Part shown: positions 6,638 to 15,139 of the stretch, in pieces
Layout: the number at the start of each line of letters is the position of its first letter
Position numbering within the stretch: position 1 is the first letter of the stretch
NCBI RefSeq assembly: GCF_937877005.1
Contig: NZ_CALEFV010000030.1
Location: 1 to 21,375, forward strand
Source of the DNA: an uncultured Fibrobacter sp.
GTDB lineage: Bacteria > Fibrobacterota > Fibrobacteria > Fibrobacterales > Fibrobacteraceae
Direction: 5' to 3'
Length of the DNA: 21,375 nt
Made by a program: the position numbers and the translations under genes
Notes under the pieces: model-generated
Told to the model about the DNA's origin: nothing
Databases searched by the model: none
The model's input: only the letters and a program-made list of their open reading frames with translations

Positions 6638-7654
6638 ATGTCAAATCGTCTGCTTGCTATAGTCTTGTTTGTAAGCCTCGCTTTTGCTGCGGGGGCTAGT
6701 GCGCAGAATCTTCCGGCGGATTCCTCGCAGGCAGAGGAACCTGCCGATACCTTGGCAGGCGATCCCCTGCAAAAAGGAATGACTGGCATTGTCGCAATAG
6801 ATACTCTTGCCGTGAACGAATGGGATATTCCTACCAAGCGAAATTCCCTTGCCATGACCATGCTGTTTGCCCTGTTCCCGGGTGGCGGCCAATACTATAC
6901 GGAGCACTATGTGCGCGGCGGCTTCATTACCGGCATAGAGCTTCTGCTTTTGTACGAAGTAACAGCGAATAAGAGCTACCAGCATAAGCGAGTGCTGGAA
7001 CAGGCGGAACCGTTCCAGGATTCCGTGGCGCTGTACACCAGGTTGCTGATAAACTCGTCCACGAGGGATAGCCTGCAGTATTACCAGGAAAAGCGTTCGG
7101 AATATATATCCCGCGTCCGCGAAAAGAGTGACAAGAAAATGGAACAGGAAGACTTGCGCAAGGCTGAAACGGCGTGGATGTATGGCCTGTATCTGTACAG
7201 CTTTTTCGATGCGTTCGGAATATGGTACAACAACAATTACCGGAGCGTTGAACTCAAGAGCATGAAGAAGGCTCTGCTTTGGTCGATCATTCCTGGATTT
7301 GGACAGATGTACAATAGGGAGTTTGGCAAGGCGGGGTTGCTGTACATGGCGATTATCGGAGCGTCAACTAGCATATGGACTTCGCAGAACATGGTGGAAT
7401 ACTATCTGGACCGTAAGCACCTGGTTGAAGCCGAAAGTACGACATCCGAAGAGTATGAACGAGTCTTGGAGCGTGTGACCTATTACCGTAAGAACCGTAA
7501 CCAGTATATCTGGGCGATGGCGCTGATTTATCTGTATTCCGTGGCTGATGCGGCGGTGGATGCCCTATTGAGCGATTTCGACAATCCGGTGCACTTGGCC
7601 TTGCTGCCGCAACTGGGAGGCGGTGTCCAGGCCTTGATGTCGTTTGACTTTTAA
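6638..7654 (+). CDS. exported membrane protein with duplicated DUF5683-like halves
   Basis: A 338-residue protein with a signal peptide (residues 1-22, cut after ASA) and several hydrophobic segments. Residues 217-238 carry the phrase IIPGFGQMYNREFGKAGLLY typical of DUF5683 membrane proteins. A second copy, LFPGGGQYYTEHYVRGG, sits at residues 79-95. Each copy is followed by a charged, probably helical stretch (about 115-175 and 260-288) and then a Tyr-Leu-Tyr-Ser segment with Asp-Ala (186-193 and 298-304). The protein is therefore an internal duplication. Function is unknown; DUF5683 proteins are common in Bacteroidota and relatives. The ATG at 6638 directly precedes the signal; no clear ribosome binding site is visible. 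Confidence 0.82.
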   Translation: MSNRLLAIVLFVSLAFAAGASAQNLPADSSQAEEPADTLAGDPLQKGMTGIVAIDTLAVNEWDIPTKRNSLAMTMLFALFPGGGQYYTEHYVRGGFITGIELLLLYEVTANKSYQHKRVLEQAEPFQDSVALYTRLLINSSTRDSLQYYQEKRSEYISRVREKSDKKMEQEDLRKAETAWMYGLYLYSFFDAFGIWYNNNYRSVELKSMKKALLWSIIPGFGQMYNREFGKAGLLYMAIIGASTSIWTSQNMVEYYLDRKHLVEAESTTSEEYERVLERVTYYRKNRNQYIWAMALIYLYSVADAAVDALLSDFDNPVHLALLPQLGGGVQALMSFDF

Positions 7655-7671
7655 TTAATGTTTAGTGTGAA

Positions 7672-7700
7672 AAGTGTGATATGGAATTAATTTCACATTT
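7672..7700. terminator. weak hairpin between convergent genes
   Basis: AAGTGTGA (7672-7679) pairs with TCACATTT (7693-7700), eight pairs with one wobble and a 13-base loop, in the 55-base gap between two convergent genes. The plus-strand side is followed by CTCATCTTTT, a poor tail. It may be a bidirectional terminator. Confidence 0.35.
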
Positions 7701-7709
7701 CTCATCTTT

Positions 7710-8327
7710 TCACCCGATTTTCAGCGGCTGCATTTGGATGCCGTCGTGAATCTTTTCAAATGTACCGCGATAATGTCCTTCGGCATTTCGCTTGAATACA
7801 AAGCGCGAAACCATGGCGTAGCTGAAAGCGCCTTCCACGAACTGGTCATCGGGGAGTCCGCAGGCGAAGTGCTGTAGGGCGGCAATAACGCCTGCATGGG
7901 TAATCCACAGAAATTCGCCATTGTCGTCGAGCGTGTCCAAAAATGAAGCTACTCGGCGGTCTATGTCGTGAAAGCATTCTCCGTCCTTGAACCGGTATCC
8001 GCGGAGGTCGTTTGCCCAGGCCGCCATTTCTTCGCGCGGAACTTCGGTCAGTTTATGCCCTTCCCAGGAACCGAAGTTCATTTCGATGATTTCTTCGCGC
8101 TTTTCCATGGAAAGCCCGGTCGCCTTCTCGGCTTTTTCGGCGAGTCTCAGGCAGCGCTTGAGTGGGCTTGTGAATAGTCGGGTCGGCTTGGCTTCGGCGT
8201 TGAGTAGGGCCTTCAGGGCGCTGTCGCTTTCTTCTTCGAATGTGGGGGAGACATCAAAATCGAGCCTGCCGTAGCAGACATCGTTCGGATTGAATGGTTT
8301 TGTGTGGCGGATTGTCCAGAGGATCAT
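7710..8327 (-). CDS. histidine phosphatase family protein (CobC-like)
   Basis: A 205-residue member of the histidine phosphatase (phosphoglycerate mutase-like) superfamily. The N-terminal IRHTKP (residues 6-11) holds the catalytic His8 and Arg7. CYGRLDFDV (18-26) follows, as in alpha-ribazole phosphatases. SPLKRCLRLAE has Arg58, EMNFGSWEG holds the acid Glu82, and ITHAGV (142-147) has the second catalytic His144. CobC removes phosphate in the last steps of cobalamin nucleotide loop assembly, but no cobalamin genes are nearby, so the substrate is open. The ATG at 8327 is needed to keep the first strand; it abuts the T run of the SRP RNA terminator. The nearest ribosome binding site, AGGA, lies inside the SRP RNA 3' helix with a spacer of seven bases. 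Confidence 0.85.
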   Translation of the reverse strand: MILWTIRHTKPFNPNDVCYGRLDFDVSPTFEEESDSALKALLNAEAKPTRLFTSPLKRCLRLAEKAEKATGLSMEKREEIIEMNFGSWEGHKLTEVPREEMAAWANDLRGYRFKDGECFHDIDRRVASFLDTLDDNGEFLWITHAGVIAALQHFACGLPDDQFVEGAFSYAMVSRFVFKRNAEGHYRGTFEKIHDGIQMQPLKIG

Positions 8328-8328
8328 A

Positions 8329-8431
8329 AAAAAGTCCTAGGCTACCTGAGCACATAAAAATTCGCAAGTCCGTTGCTGCTTTCGCCCTGGCGATTTGCCC
8401 GCAAATAGTCATTGCGCAGGGCCTAGGAACC
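8329..8431 (-). ncRNA. ffs: bacterial small signal recognition particle RNA (4.5S RNA)
   Basis: About 100 bases with its own promoter and terminator. The ends pair: TCCTAGGC (8428-8421) with GCCTAGGA (8342-8335), then CCTG (8420-8417) with CAGG (8348-8345). Next come the GCGCAA element on the 5' side and TGTGCTCAGG on the 3' side, which match the conserved 5' CGCAA and 3' GUGUGC parts of 4.5S RNA. The apex holds the Ffh-binding core: CAGG (8389-8386), a GAAA loop (8383-8380), and AGCA (8377-8374). The stem between core and loop is two pairs here, where three are usual, and the loop is GAAA instead of GGAA. The outer helix is followed by six T (8333-8328) and serves as the terminator. The RNA binds Ffh and directs membrane proteins to FtsY. 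Confidence 0.82.
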
Positions 8432-8437
8432 CGCAAT

Positions 8438-8467
8438 ATAGTATTTTTTTGTGATTTTACAAGTCAA
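8438..8467 (-). promoter_or_regulatory. predicted promoter of the SRP RNA gene
   Basis: On the minus strand: -35 TTGACT (8467-8462), an 18-base spacer, -10 TACTAT (8443-8438). This would start transcription near 8431, at the GGG directly before the outer helix of the RNA. TATATT at 8440-8435 is an overlapping alternative -10. Confidence 0.65.
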
Positions 8468-8542
8468 TTTTTGTAAACGACAGGGCAAATATAAGCAAAA
8501 TCGCATTTTTAAGGCCAAAAAAGGTGGTTTTAATGATTTTTT

Positions 8543-8574
8543 TTTACAAAAAAAGAGCTTTTGTAAATTTTTTT
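8543..8574 (+). terminator. terminator-like AT-rich hairpin in the leader of the first giant gene
   Basis: A perfect nine-pair inverted repeat, TTTACAAAA (8543-8551) and TTTTGTAAA (8559-8567), with a seven-base loop and a plus-strand tail of seven T. It lies 60 bases before the start codon of the giant gene. It could stop transcripts entering from the left, act as an attenuator, or be chance in AT-rich DNA. TTTACA and TAAATT within it also form a possible promoter with 16-base spacing. The surrounding region 8432-8634 holds no gene. Confidence 0.45.
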
Positions 8575-8634
8575 ATGTATTTTAAAGAAAAGGTTGTTTG
8601 CAAATTTCCATAAGGACCAATCTTGGAGGCTATT

Positions 8635-11600
8635 ATGTTGAAAGGATCGGTAAAAATGATTGGTATGACCGTGCTGTTGCTCGGTCTTTCCGGAGGCGCT
8701 TTCGCGGCCTCCGTTGCTCCGTTGTATTTTGAAAGCCTTGGAAGTTCCGTAGCGGATAATCCCGAAGATCAGCAGCAGTACTGGGAAGATCTGATGAAGT
8801 ACAAGCTGTGGGGCTCGGATGGCCTTACCTTCAACAAGGAAAATGTTCATATTGCGGACTTGAACGGCTATAACGGTACATCGACGGGCGATATTTCCTT
8901 CTATAATGGTCGACATCATGTGGGCGGCCCACTGCTTTCTGGTGGAAACTTCAATTTGTCGAATAATGGGACTACTTCAGAATTTGATACCCTTAGTGGC
9001 GGTCCGATGCGCACCTTGGGAAATATGATTTTGACTGATTGGAAATTTAATAATAACATTGATTTCTTTAGAACAAATAACAGGTATGAAGGTCCGTTTT
9101 GCGTAAACGGAAGGGTTGAAACAGCGTCTTCGAATCAATACGACAACACGCTGGCCAACTTGGCTTCGCTGATTAGTGGAGGTGTTTATGCTTCATCGGG
9201 CGTGGTTCCTGCAGATGAAGCGACGGCCGATTCCGTATATGTTTATGATGTCACGGATCCCGAAACGGGAGATCCTGTGCCTGTAACGGAATACTATAAG
9301 TATGTTGCATATCCGTTTGCGGTAGGCACCTATCAGTCCTGTCCTGCAGAGGTTCCTTCTGTAGATACGCATCTGCGTGTTCCGATATGGCCGGAATCTG
9401 AAAATACGGGGGATTGGGCTCCAGCGATTTCGTTGAATCAGTATGATCAGGTCGGCTACATTCATGTCCCGCCTGAATCCGTATATGTCAATGAATATGG
9501 CACTTATGACCTGTACATAGAAAAAATTTCTATGTGCTGTACCCCGAATACAAAGCTTTATGTGGTGATGCCTCCTGGAGGTCGTTTGACTCGAATCTTT
9601 ACGCGTGGAGGCGTTTCGATTGATAACTCTGCCAATAGCGCTCTTATACAGGTCATTTACGTAAGTGCAGGAACCACTTACGATCGTAGTACTAATCAGT
9701 GGGATTTGAGTAAGATTACCGATTCTAACTATGTGAGCAACGCGAAGTATGCTGGTAATCTGATGTTCTACACCAATGAGGACATTGACTGGAACTCTAT
9801 GATAAACCCGAGTTTCCAGGGAACGTTCATGACTACGGGTAAACTTACCATCAAGGACCACTTTACTTTGGCAGGTCAGCTTGTTGCGAATAACCTCTGG
9901 TTCGAATCTGACATTATCGGCGACTTCCGCTACGTGCCGTTCGATCCGCCTATCCTGAATATTGACCCGGAACTGCTTGAAAACGGTGCGTTCCCCGAAA
10001 ACAATGTCGATGCAGAAATTCCCATATCGCTTGACGAACGTACAAATACCTCGGTTGATTTCAACTACTGCTTCGATCTCGATCCGGCTCTCTCTACGGC
10101 TGAACGTGCAGACTTCACCTCGACCGCGAAGGCTCCGTTCCCGATATGCGAAATTCGCGATACGACCTGGGGAAATTATGTATATGACGAAGACGGTGTG
10201 ACAAAAACGGATAGTTCCATCGTTAATATCGATGTGATCAAGGATTCGGGTTATGTAAGGATTGCTGCCGGAAGGCTTTATCCGACGGATGAATTCAAGG
10301 CTTACCTGAACGTGCTTATTGACGGTCTTAACGAAGGCGATGAATTCCTGCACATGAAGATATTCAACCTTGCGGGCGCAGTCCTTCCGGGTAATGAGCG
10401 TGAAGGTCACTTCAACTTGAAGATTATCGATGGAACGACATCTCCCGTGGCGAGTGCTTCCAGTGTGAATGGTACAGAAGATTTGGTCTATGTATTTAAG
10501 ACCGCCGACTTCAGCTACTATTCAAGCAAGGATTATGCGGAACTCGGTATTTTCGTGAGCACGGTGCCGTCCAAGGGCGTATTGACCTATTTGGGAGATA
10601 CTCTTACGGATCGTAAGTTTATCCCGGTGGATTCTATTTCCGAACTCAAGTACTACGGAAAGAAGGATGATAACGGTACTCCTTACGTTACTTTCCTCTT
10701 CCAGGTGAAGGACGAAAAGAATGCCGTTTCGGGATCTGCCGTGATGTCTGTAAACATTGCTGCCGTCAACGATGCTCCGAGTGCCGTGGCGAGCACCTTT
10801 ACGGTTGCAGAAAATTCTTCTGTCAATGCTGCCGTAACGGGAAGCCTCGTCGCGAAAGACGTGGATGACGAAGAGTTTGTCTATAGTCTTGTGGGTGGGG
10901 ATTCCTCCATCTTCAAGATAGATGCTTCCACTGGCGCCATTTCGGTGAAGAAGGCCGTTCTTGATTACGAAACAAAGTCTTCTTACTCGGTGACGGTCCG
11001 TGTCCGCGACATGAGCGCTTCGACGACGCTTGCCGATACGCTCTCTTACGAACTTCCCGTTTCTATCGTTGTGACAGACGTGAACGAAAAACCGGTTCTT
11101 GCGGAACAGGAATTCGGTGTCAAGGAAAATCAGCCGGCAAATGCCGAAGTTGGAACGGTGGTGTTCACCGAACTCGATACGGCTCTCCTGTTTAGGGAAG
11201 ACATGTTTACTGTCGTGGGTGGAGCCACGGACATATTCGCAATCAGTCCCGAAGGTGTCATCACCACCAAGAAGGTGCTTGACTTCGAGAAGGATCCTGG
11301 TGTCTATACGCTCGATGTGAAGCTCTCCGACAAGAACGATCCGACGGTCTATGTGACCAAGACGATGACGATCAAGCTCTCGGATGAAAATGAAACTCCG
11401 GTCCTTGCGGAACAGGAATTTGGCGTTGAGGAAAATCTGCCGGTGGATTCCGAAATTGGAACGGTTGTATTTACCGAACCCGATACGGCTCTCCTGTACA
11501 AGGAAGACGAGTTCACCGCGGTGGGAGGCGATACGGCCTTGTTCGCGATCAGTGCCGATGGTGTCATCACCACCAAGAAGGTCTTTGACTTCGAACAGGA

Positions 11601-14600
11601 TCCTGGTAGCTATACGCTTGTCGTAAAACTCTCCGACAAGAATGATCCTGCCATTTATGTCGAGAAGACTATGACGATTAATCTCGTCGACAAGAACGAA
11701 AAGCCTGCTCTTGCAGAACAGAATTTCGAGATTAAGGAAAATCTGCCGAAGAATTCCGAAGTCGGAACAGTGACTTTCTCTGAACCCGATACGTCGCTCC
11801 TGTTTAGGGAAGACGTGTTTACTGCGGTGGGTGGCGATACGGCTGTGTTCGCTATCAGTCCTGAAGGCGTCATCACCACCAAGAAGGTGCTTGACTTCGA
11901 AAAGGATCCTGGTAGCTATACGCTTGTCGTGAAGCTTTCCGACAAGAACGATCCGACGGTTTACGTGACCAAGACGATGACAATCGACTTGACGGACGAA
12001 AATGAATACCCCGTTTTGGTAGAACAGACTTTCGGAATCGAAGAGAATATGCCGGAAAATTCTGAAGTCGGAACGGTGGTGTTCTCTGAACCCGATACTG
12101 CCCTCCTGTACAAGGAAGATGTGTTTACTGCGGTGGGTGGCGATACGGCAGTGTTTGCCATCAGCCCGGAAGGCGTCATCACCGCTAAGAAAACTCTGGA
12201 CTTTGAAAAGGACCCCGCGACCTATACGATCGTCGTGAAGTTGACGGATAAGAACGATCCTTCGATCTCTGTGACCAAGACGATGACTGTCAACCTACTC
12301 GACAAGAACGAATCTCCGGTCCTTGTAGATCAGTCTTTCGAAATTGACGAGCATCAGGTTGCGGGCACGGTGGTGGATACGGTCGTCTTTGACGATCTTG
12401 ACAAGGATCCGACTAAGCGTGTCGACATATTTACGGCTGTTGCCGGTGATACGGCCTTTTTCAGCATTGATAACGATGGCGTCATCAGAACCAAGAAGGA
12501 ATTCAATTACGAAACGGAACGCCGTGTATACACGATTGATGTCGCCTTGACCGATGCAACAGATCCTTCGCTCAAGGTTGTCAAGACCATGACCATTGAA
12601 ATTCGTAACATCAACGAGAATCCGGTTATCGTGACCGAGAAGGTTTCCGTGGTGGAAAATTCTCCTGGTGGAACGGTGGTTGATACCGTCAAGGCAATCG
12701 ATAATGACCTGGATGATTCCGTGTTGACTTACAAGTTGGCTGAACCGTCCAAGTACTTCGATGTGTCCAAGAACGGTGTGATTACGGTGAAGAAGGGTGT
12801 GAAAATTGACTACGAAACGGTCAAGACGACTCTGCTCGTGGTTGAAGTGAGCGATTCGCATGGTGGTTCCTCTCGCAAGACCATTACCGTGGATATCGTT
12901 GACATTCCGCCCTCATCGATTGAAATTACCACGGCGGAAAATGCGGATTCCACCTGGAAGAACCCGGACACGCTTTACACGAACCTGAAGGATATCAGGC
13001 TGTATTGCTCGGTGAATGGCGGAGCCGAGGAACTTTGCGCCGATACGACGCTCAAGGAAGGCAAGAATGTCATCATCAAGAAGTTCAACGATCCAAGTCT
13101 TGACGGTCCTGCCTCCGATACCGTGGTGGTGTTCGTGAGCACGGCGGCGCCTGTCGTGACTGTGACGGCAAACCCGGATGATGTCAAGGCGGCCAATATC
13201 TATACGATTGTCGAGAAGACGGATGAGGCCGATACGAACATCTATGTCAATGATACTAGGAATGATATCCTGGTGACGGTTAAGGACCCCGCAAGCAAGA
13301 AGGATACCTCGTTTACGGTCAAGCTGAATCTGGAAACGTTGTCCGTGCCGGAGAGCAAGTTCTCCTCGATGGTCAATGTGGCTAAGGAAACTGTTGCCCT
13401 GAACGAAAATCCGTCGACACCTGTGACTCGCACTCCGGTCAATGGTACGGAAGTCAAGGTCTCGTATACAGAAAAGGTCGCCGGCAAGGAAGTGACCGTG
13501 TCCTATAAAACCGATAATAATGGTAATGTTATCAAGCGTGCCGTTGTTAACGAAAAGGGCAAGGTCGATTCTATTGAGGTGATTACGGTAACGCGAGTGA
13601 CGACGATTGACGGTAAGGAAGTGACGATTTCTTATGAAGCGGATGCCGTGACGGGTGCAGTTCTGTATGACGATGGCGATGGCAACCTCGTGACATCTTC
13701 TGCTGCGGCAGAAAAGAAGTCCGGTTCCAAGTCTTCGACGACGGTCGGCATGTTCACGGTTACTTACGACTATGTGGATGCTGCGGGTAACACCGTCGTG
13801 GTTACCTATCCAGTGGACAAGAAGGGGAACCTGGTGAAGAATTCCGAAGGTAACATCGGTTACTCGGTCGCTTACACCTACGTGAATAAGTATGGCAATG
13901 CCGCGACGCAGTCCGTCTTTATCGTGCTAGACCAGATTGGCCCGACGGTGGAAATCCTTTCGCCGGAAGAAGGTGCTGTGGTTCGTTCCAACTTCGTGAA
14001 CGTGGTCTGGACGGTTAACGGTGTCGAGCAGGATACCTTGACGCTGCAGGGCCTTGAAAAGGGTGCCAATGTCATCGTGCGCTTCTACCGCGACAAGGCT
14101 GGCAATGAAGCCTCTGATACGGTGTATGTCGTGATGAAGGACAGCAAGAATGTCGAAATTGCGATTGAACAGCCGGTTACGGAAATCACCAAGGAAAAGG
14201 TGGCCGAATACTATGCTGTGAACCCGCCGAAGCCGGGTCAGACGTTCGCTGTGAGTATCAAGAATCCGACGACGGAAAAGGAAGTTGAAACCTTGATCGG
14301 TGGCGAATTCAAGACAAAGGCGGGTAGCGGGGAAGAGCCGTATCCGGGTGTGTCTGGTTCCGATCACTTGGGCCCCACCCTTGCGCTCGATATCAGGCTC
14401 CCCGTGGTTAATGGTGTCGGTGGCCTTGCTACGTTGGATGACTTGTTGAGCAGCGACGGCATGATTCCCTTGGAAGGTGTGGATGCCGAAAACAGCACGA
14501 AGGTCTCGGTCGAGGAATTCGTCGAGGAATACTGCGAAGACGGTCTCAAGATTGGTAGCGATATCAGCCGTCTCAACCTGTACAAGTCCCAGATGAATGT

Positions 14601-14928
14601 CAAGATTTGGGTGTATACCTCTCTTGGCAACTTCGTAGACTACTTCAGCTTCACGCAGGACATGAATGATCCGGATTACACCAACGATGCGGGCATGCTC
14701 CAGATGTTCTTCGAAATGAAGCCGGATAAGGAAGGCTATGTAAAGGCTGAAAACGGCAAGCTGATTGGTACGGGCGCCTACTTGTACAAGGTAGAGGCTA
14801 CGATCAAGTCGCACCTGCGTTGTACGCTTCCGCCAGTGGCTGATCCTTCGGGCAAGAAGAAGGGTGATATCGTTAAGTCTAGCGACGACCTGCTGAAACC
14901 GTTTGGATATAAGCGGCCGAAAGATTAG
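8635..14928 (+). CDS. giant exported cadherin-repeat protein, putative surface adhesin
   Basis: A 2097-residue protein. The ATG at 8635 follows GGAG by six bases; the frame opens earlier at a TTG. A signal peptide (1-24) precedes an N-terminal module (25 to about 437) starting VAPLYF with QQYW and KYKLWG. It contains GGP motifs, and near its end GQLVANN leads to VPFDPP. Then come a Calx-beta-like domain (about 440-605), a cadherin-like tandem domain (611-715) ending VNDAP, and seven cadherin repeats (716-820, six units of 102 residues at 821-1330 except that the last is more divergent, and 1331-1425) with the linkers DxNExP, DYE/DFE and a calcium-type acidic pattern. After these are Ig-like sequence, three GKEVTVSY-type beta repeats (about 1603-1760), an Ig-like domain (1768-1835), and a C-terminal module with a FlgD-like strand set (about 1987-2055). 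It resembles an adhesin; no catalytic domain is seen. Confidence 0.85.
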   Translation: MLKGSVKMIGMTVLLLGLSGGAFAASVAPLYFESLGSSVADNPEDQQQYWEDLMKYKLWGSDGLTFNKENVHIADLNGYNGTSTGDISFYNGRHHVGGPLLSGGNFNLSNNGTTSEFDTLSGGPMRTLGNMILTDWKFNNNIDFFRTNNRYEGPFCVNGRVETASSNQYDNTLANLASLISGGVYASSGVVPADEATADSVYVYDVTDPETGDPVPVTEYYKYVAYPFAVGTYQSCPAEVPSVDTHLRVPIWPESENTGDWAPAISLNQYDQVGYIHVPPESVYVNEYGTYDLYIEKISMCCTPNTKLYVVMPPGGRLTRIFTRGGVSIDNSANSALIQVIYVSAGTTYDRSTNQWDLSKITDSNYVSNAKYAGNLMFYTNEDIDWNSMINPSFQGTFMTTGKLTIKDHFTLAGQLVANNLWFESDIIGDFRYVPFDPPILNIDPELLENGAFPENNVDAEIPISLDERTNTSVDFNYCFDLDPALSTAERADFTSTAKAPFPICEIRDTTWGNYVYDEDGVTKTDSSIVNIDVIKDSGYVRIAAGRLYPTDEFKAYLNVLIDGLNEGDEFLHMKIFNLAGAVLPGNEREGHFNLKIIDGTTSPVASASSVNGTEDLVYVFKTADFSYYSSKDYAELGIFVSTVPSKGVLTYLGDTLTDRKFIPVDSISELKYYGKKDDNGTPYVTFLFQVKDEKNAVSGSAVMSVNIAAVNDAPSAVASTFTVAENSSVNAAVTGSLVAKDVDDEEFVYSLVGGDSSIFKIDASTGAISVKKAVLDYETKSSYSVTVRVRDMSASTTLADTLSYELPVSIVVTDVNEKPVLAEQEFGVKENQPANAEVGTVVFTELDTALLFREDMFTVVGGATDIFAISPEGVITTKKVLDFEKDPGVYTLDVKLSDKNDPTVYVTKTMTIKLSDENETPVLAEQEFGVEENLPVDSEIGTVVFTEPDTALLYKEDEFTAVGGDTALFAISADGVITTKKVFDFEQDPGSYTLVVKLSDKNDPAIYVEKTMTINLVDKNEKPALAEQNFEIKENLPKNSEVGTVTFSEPDTSLLFREDVFTAVGGDTAVFAISPEGVITTKKVLDFEKDPGSYTLVVKLSDKNDPTVYVTKTMTIDLTDENEYPVLVEQTFGIEENMPENSEVGTVVFSEPDTALLYKEDVFTAVGGDTAVFAISPEGVITAKKTLDFEKDPATYTIVVKLTDKNDPSISVTKTMTVNLLDKNESPVLVDQSFEIDEHQVAGTVVDTVVFDDLDKDPTKRVDIFTAVAGDTAFFSIDNDGVIRTKKEFNYETERRVYTIDVALTDATDPSLKVVKTMTIEIRNINENPVIVTEKVSVVENSPGGTVVDTVKAIDNDLDDSVLTYKLAEPSKYFDVSKNGVITVKKGVKIDYETVKTTLLVVEVSDSHGGSSRKTITVDIVDIPPSSIEITTAENADSTWKNPDTLYTNLKDIRLYCSVNGGAEELCADTTLKEGKNVIIKKFNDPSLDGPASDTVVVFVSTAAPVVTVTANPDDVKAANIYTIVEKTDEADTNIYVNDTRNDILVTVKDPASKKDTSFTVKLNLETLSVPESKFSSMVNVAKETVALNENPSTPVTRTPVNGTEVKVSYTEKVAGKEVTVSYKTDNNGNVIKRAVVNEKGKVDSIEVITVTRVTTIDGKEVTISYEADAVTGAVLYDDGDGNLVTSSAAAEKKSGSKSSTTVGMFTVTYDYVDAAGNTVVVTYPVDKKGNLVKNSEGNIGYSVAYTYVNKYGNAATQSVFIVLDQIGPTVEILSPEEGAVVRSNFVNVVWTVNGVEQDTLTLQGLEKGANVIVRFYRDKAGNEASDTVYVVMKDSKNVEIAIEQPVTEITKEKVAEYYAVNPPKPGQTFAVSIKNPTTEKEVETLIGGEFKTKAGSGEEPYPGVSGSDHLGPTLALDIRLPVVNGVGGLATLDDLLSSDGMIPLEGVDAENSTKVSVEEFVEEYCEDGLKIGSDISRLNLYKSQMNVKIWVYTSLGNFVDYFSFTQDMNDPDYTNDAGMLQMFFEMKPDKEGYVKAENGKLIGTGAYLYKVEATIKSHLRCTLPPVADPSGKKKGDIVKSSDDLLKPFGYKRPKD
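11095..12624 (+). repeat. six tandem 306-bp cadherin-coding units
   Basis: Units start at 11095, 11401, 11707, 12013, 12319 and end at 12624 (with 12319 the fifth; a diverged preceding copy ends at 11094). Counting boundaries at each linker Pro codon gives five intervals of exactly 306 bp (102 codons). The first four are close at DNA level: GTCATCACCACCAAGAAG recurs at 11257, 11563 and 11869. The fifth is more diverged but keeps the length. This indicates recent unit duplication with selection on length. Confidence 0.9.
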
Positions 14929-14949
14929 CGACATAATTTATATGAAATT

Positions 14950-14989
14950 AGCCGGAAAACAAGAAAAATTTTGTTAACCGGCTTTTTTT
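14950..14989 (+). terminator. rho-independent terminator of the first giant gene
   Basis: AGCCGG (14950-14955) pairs with CCGGCT (14978-14983), with an inner AACAA/TTGTT stem, followed by seven T. It begins 22 bases after the stop codon, so the second giant gene needs its own promoter. Confidence 0.9.
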
Positions 14990-15139
14990 ATTTTACATAA
15001 TCGTAGTTGTGTAACATTTTATAAACATTTAGAAACTGATAAAGGACCGTCTTGGGGTGCCGGACGGAGTGATTTTTGTCACATTTCTGTTTTTTCGGGG
15101 TGTTTTGTTACGATTGTTTATAATCTGTTGAAAAAAAAG

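Noticed and set aside
6471..6662. 63-codon plus-strand frame in the cinA/DUF5683 gap
   Set aside because: Lysine-rich because the DNA is AT-rich; no ribosome binding site and it overlaps the signal peptide of the next gene in another frame.
8254..8436. 60-codon minus-strand frame across the phosphatase start
   Set aside because: It covers the SRP RNA and its terminator, so a coding role is very unlikely.
9193..10410. 405-codon minus-strand frame opposite the first giant gene
   Set aside because: Shadow of the N-terminal module; arginine- and isoleucine-rich, without recognisable features.
11095..12624. Direct repeats considered as a CRISPR array or mobile element
   Set aside because: The units are in-frame protein repeats without spacers, and no cas, transposase or terminal repeats are present in the window.
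13927..14934. 335-codon minus-strand frame opposite the C-terminus of the first giant gene
   Set aside because: Shadow frame that overlaps the terminator side and has no ribosome binding site or domain.
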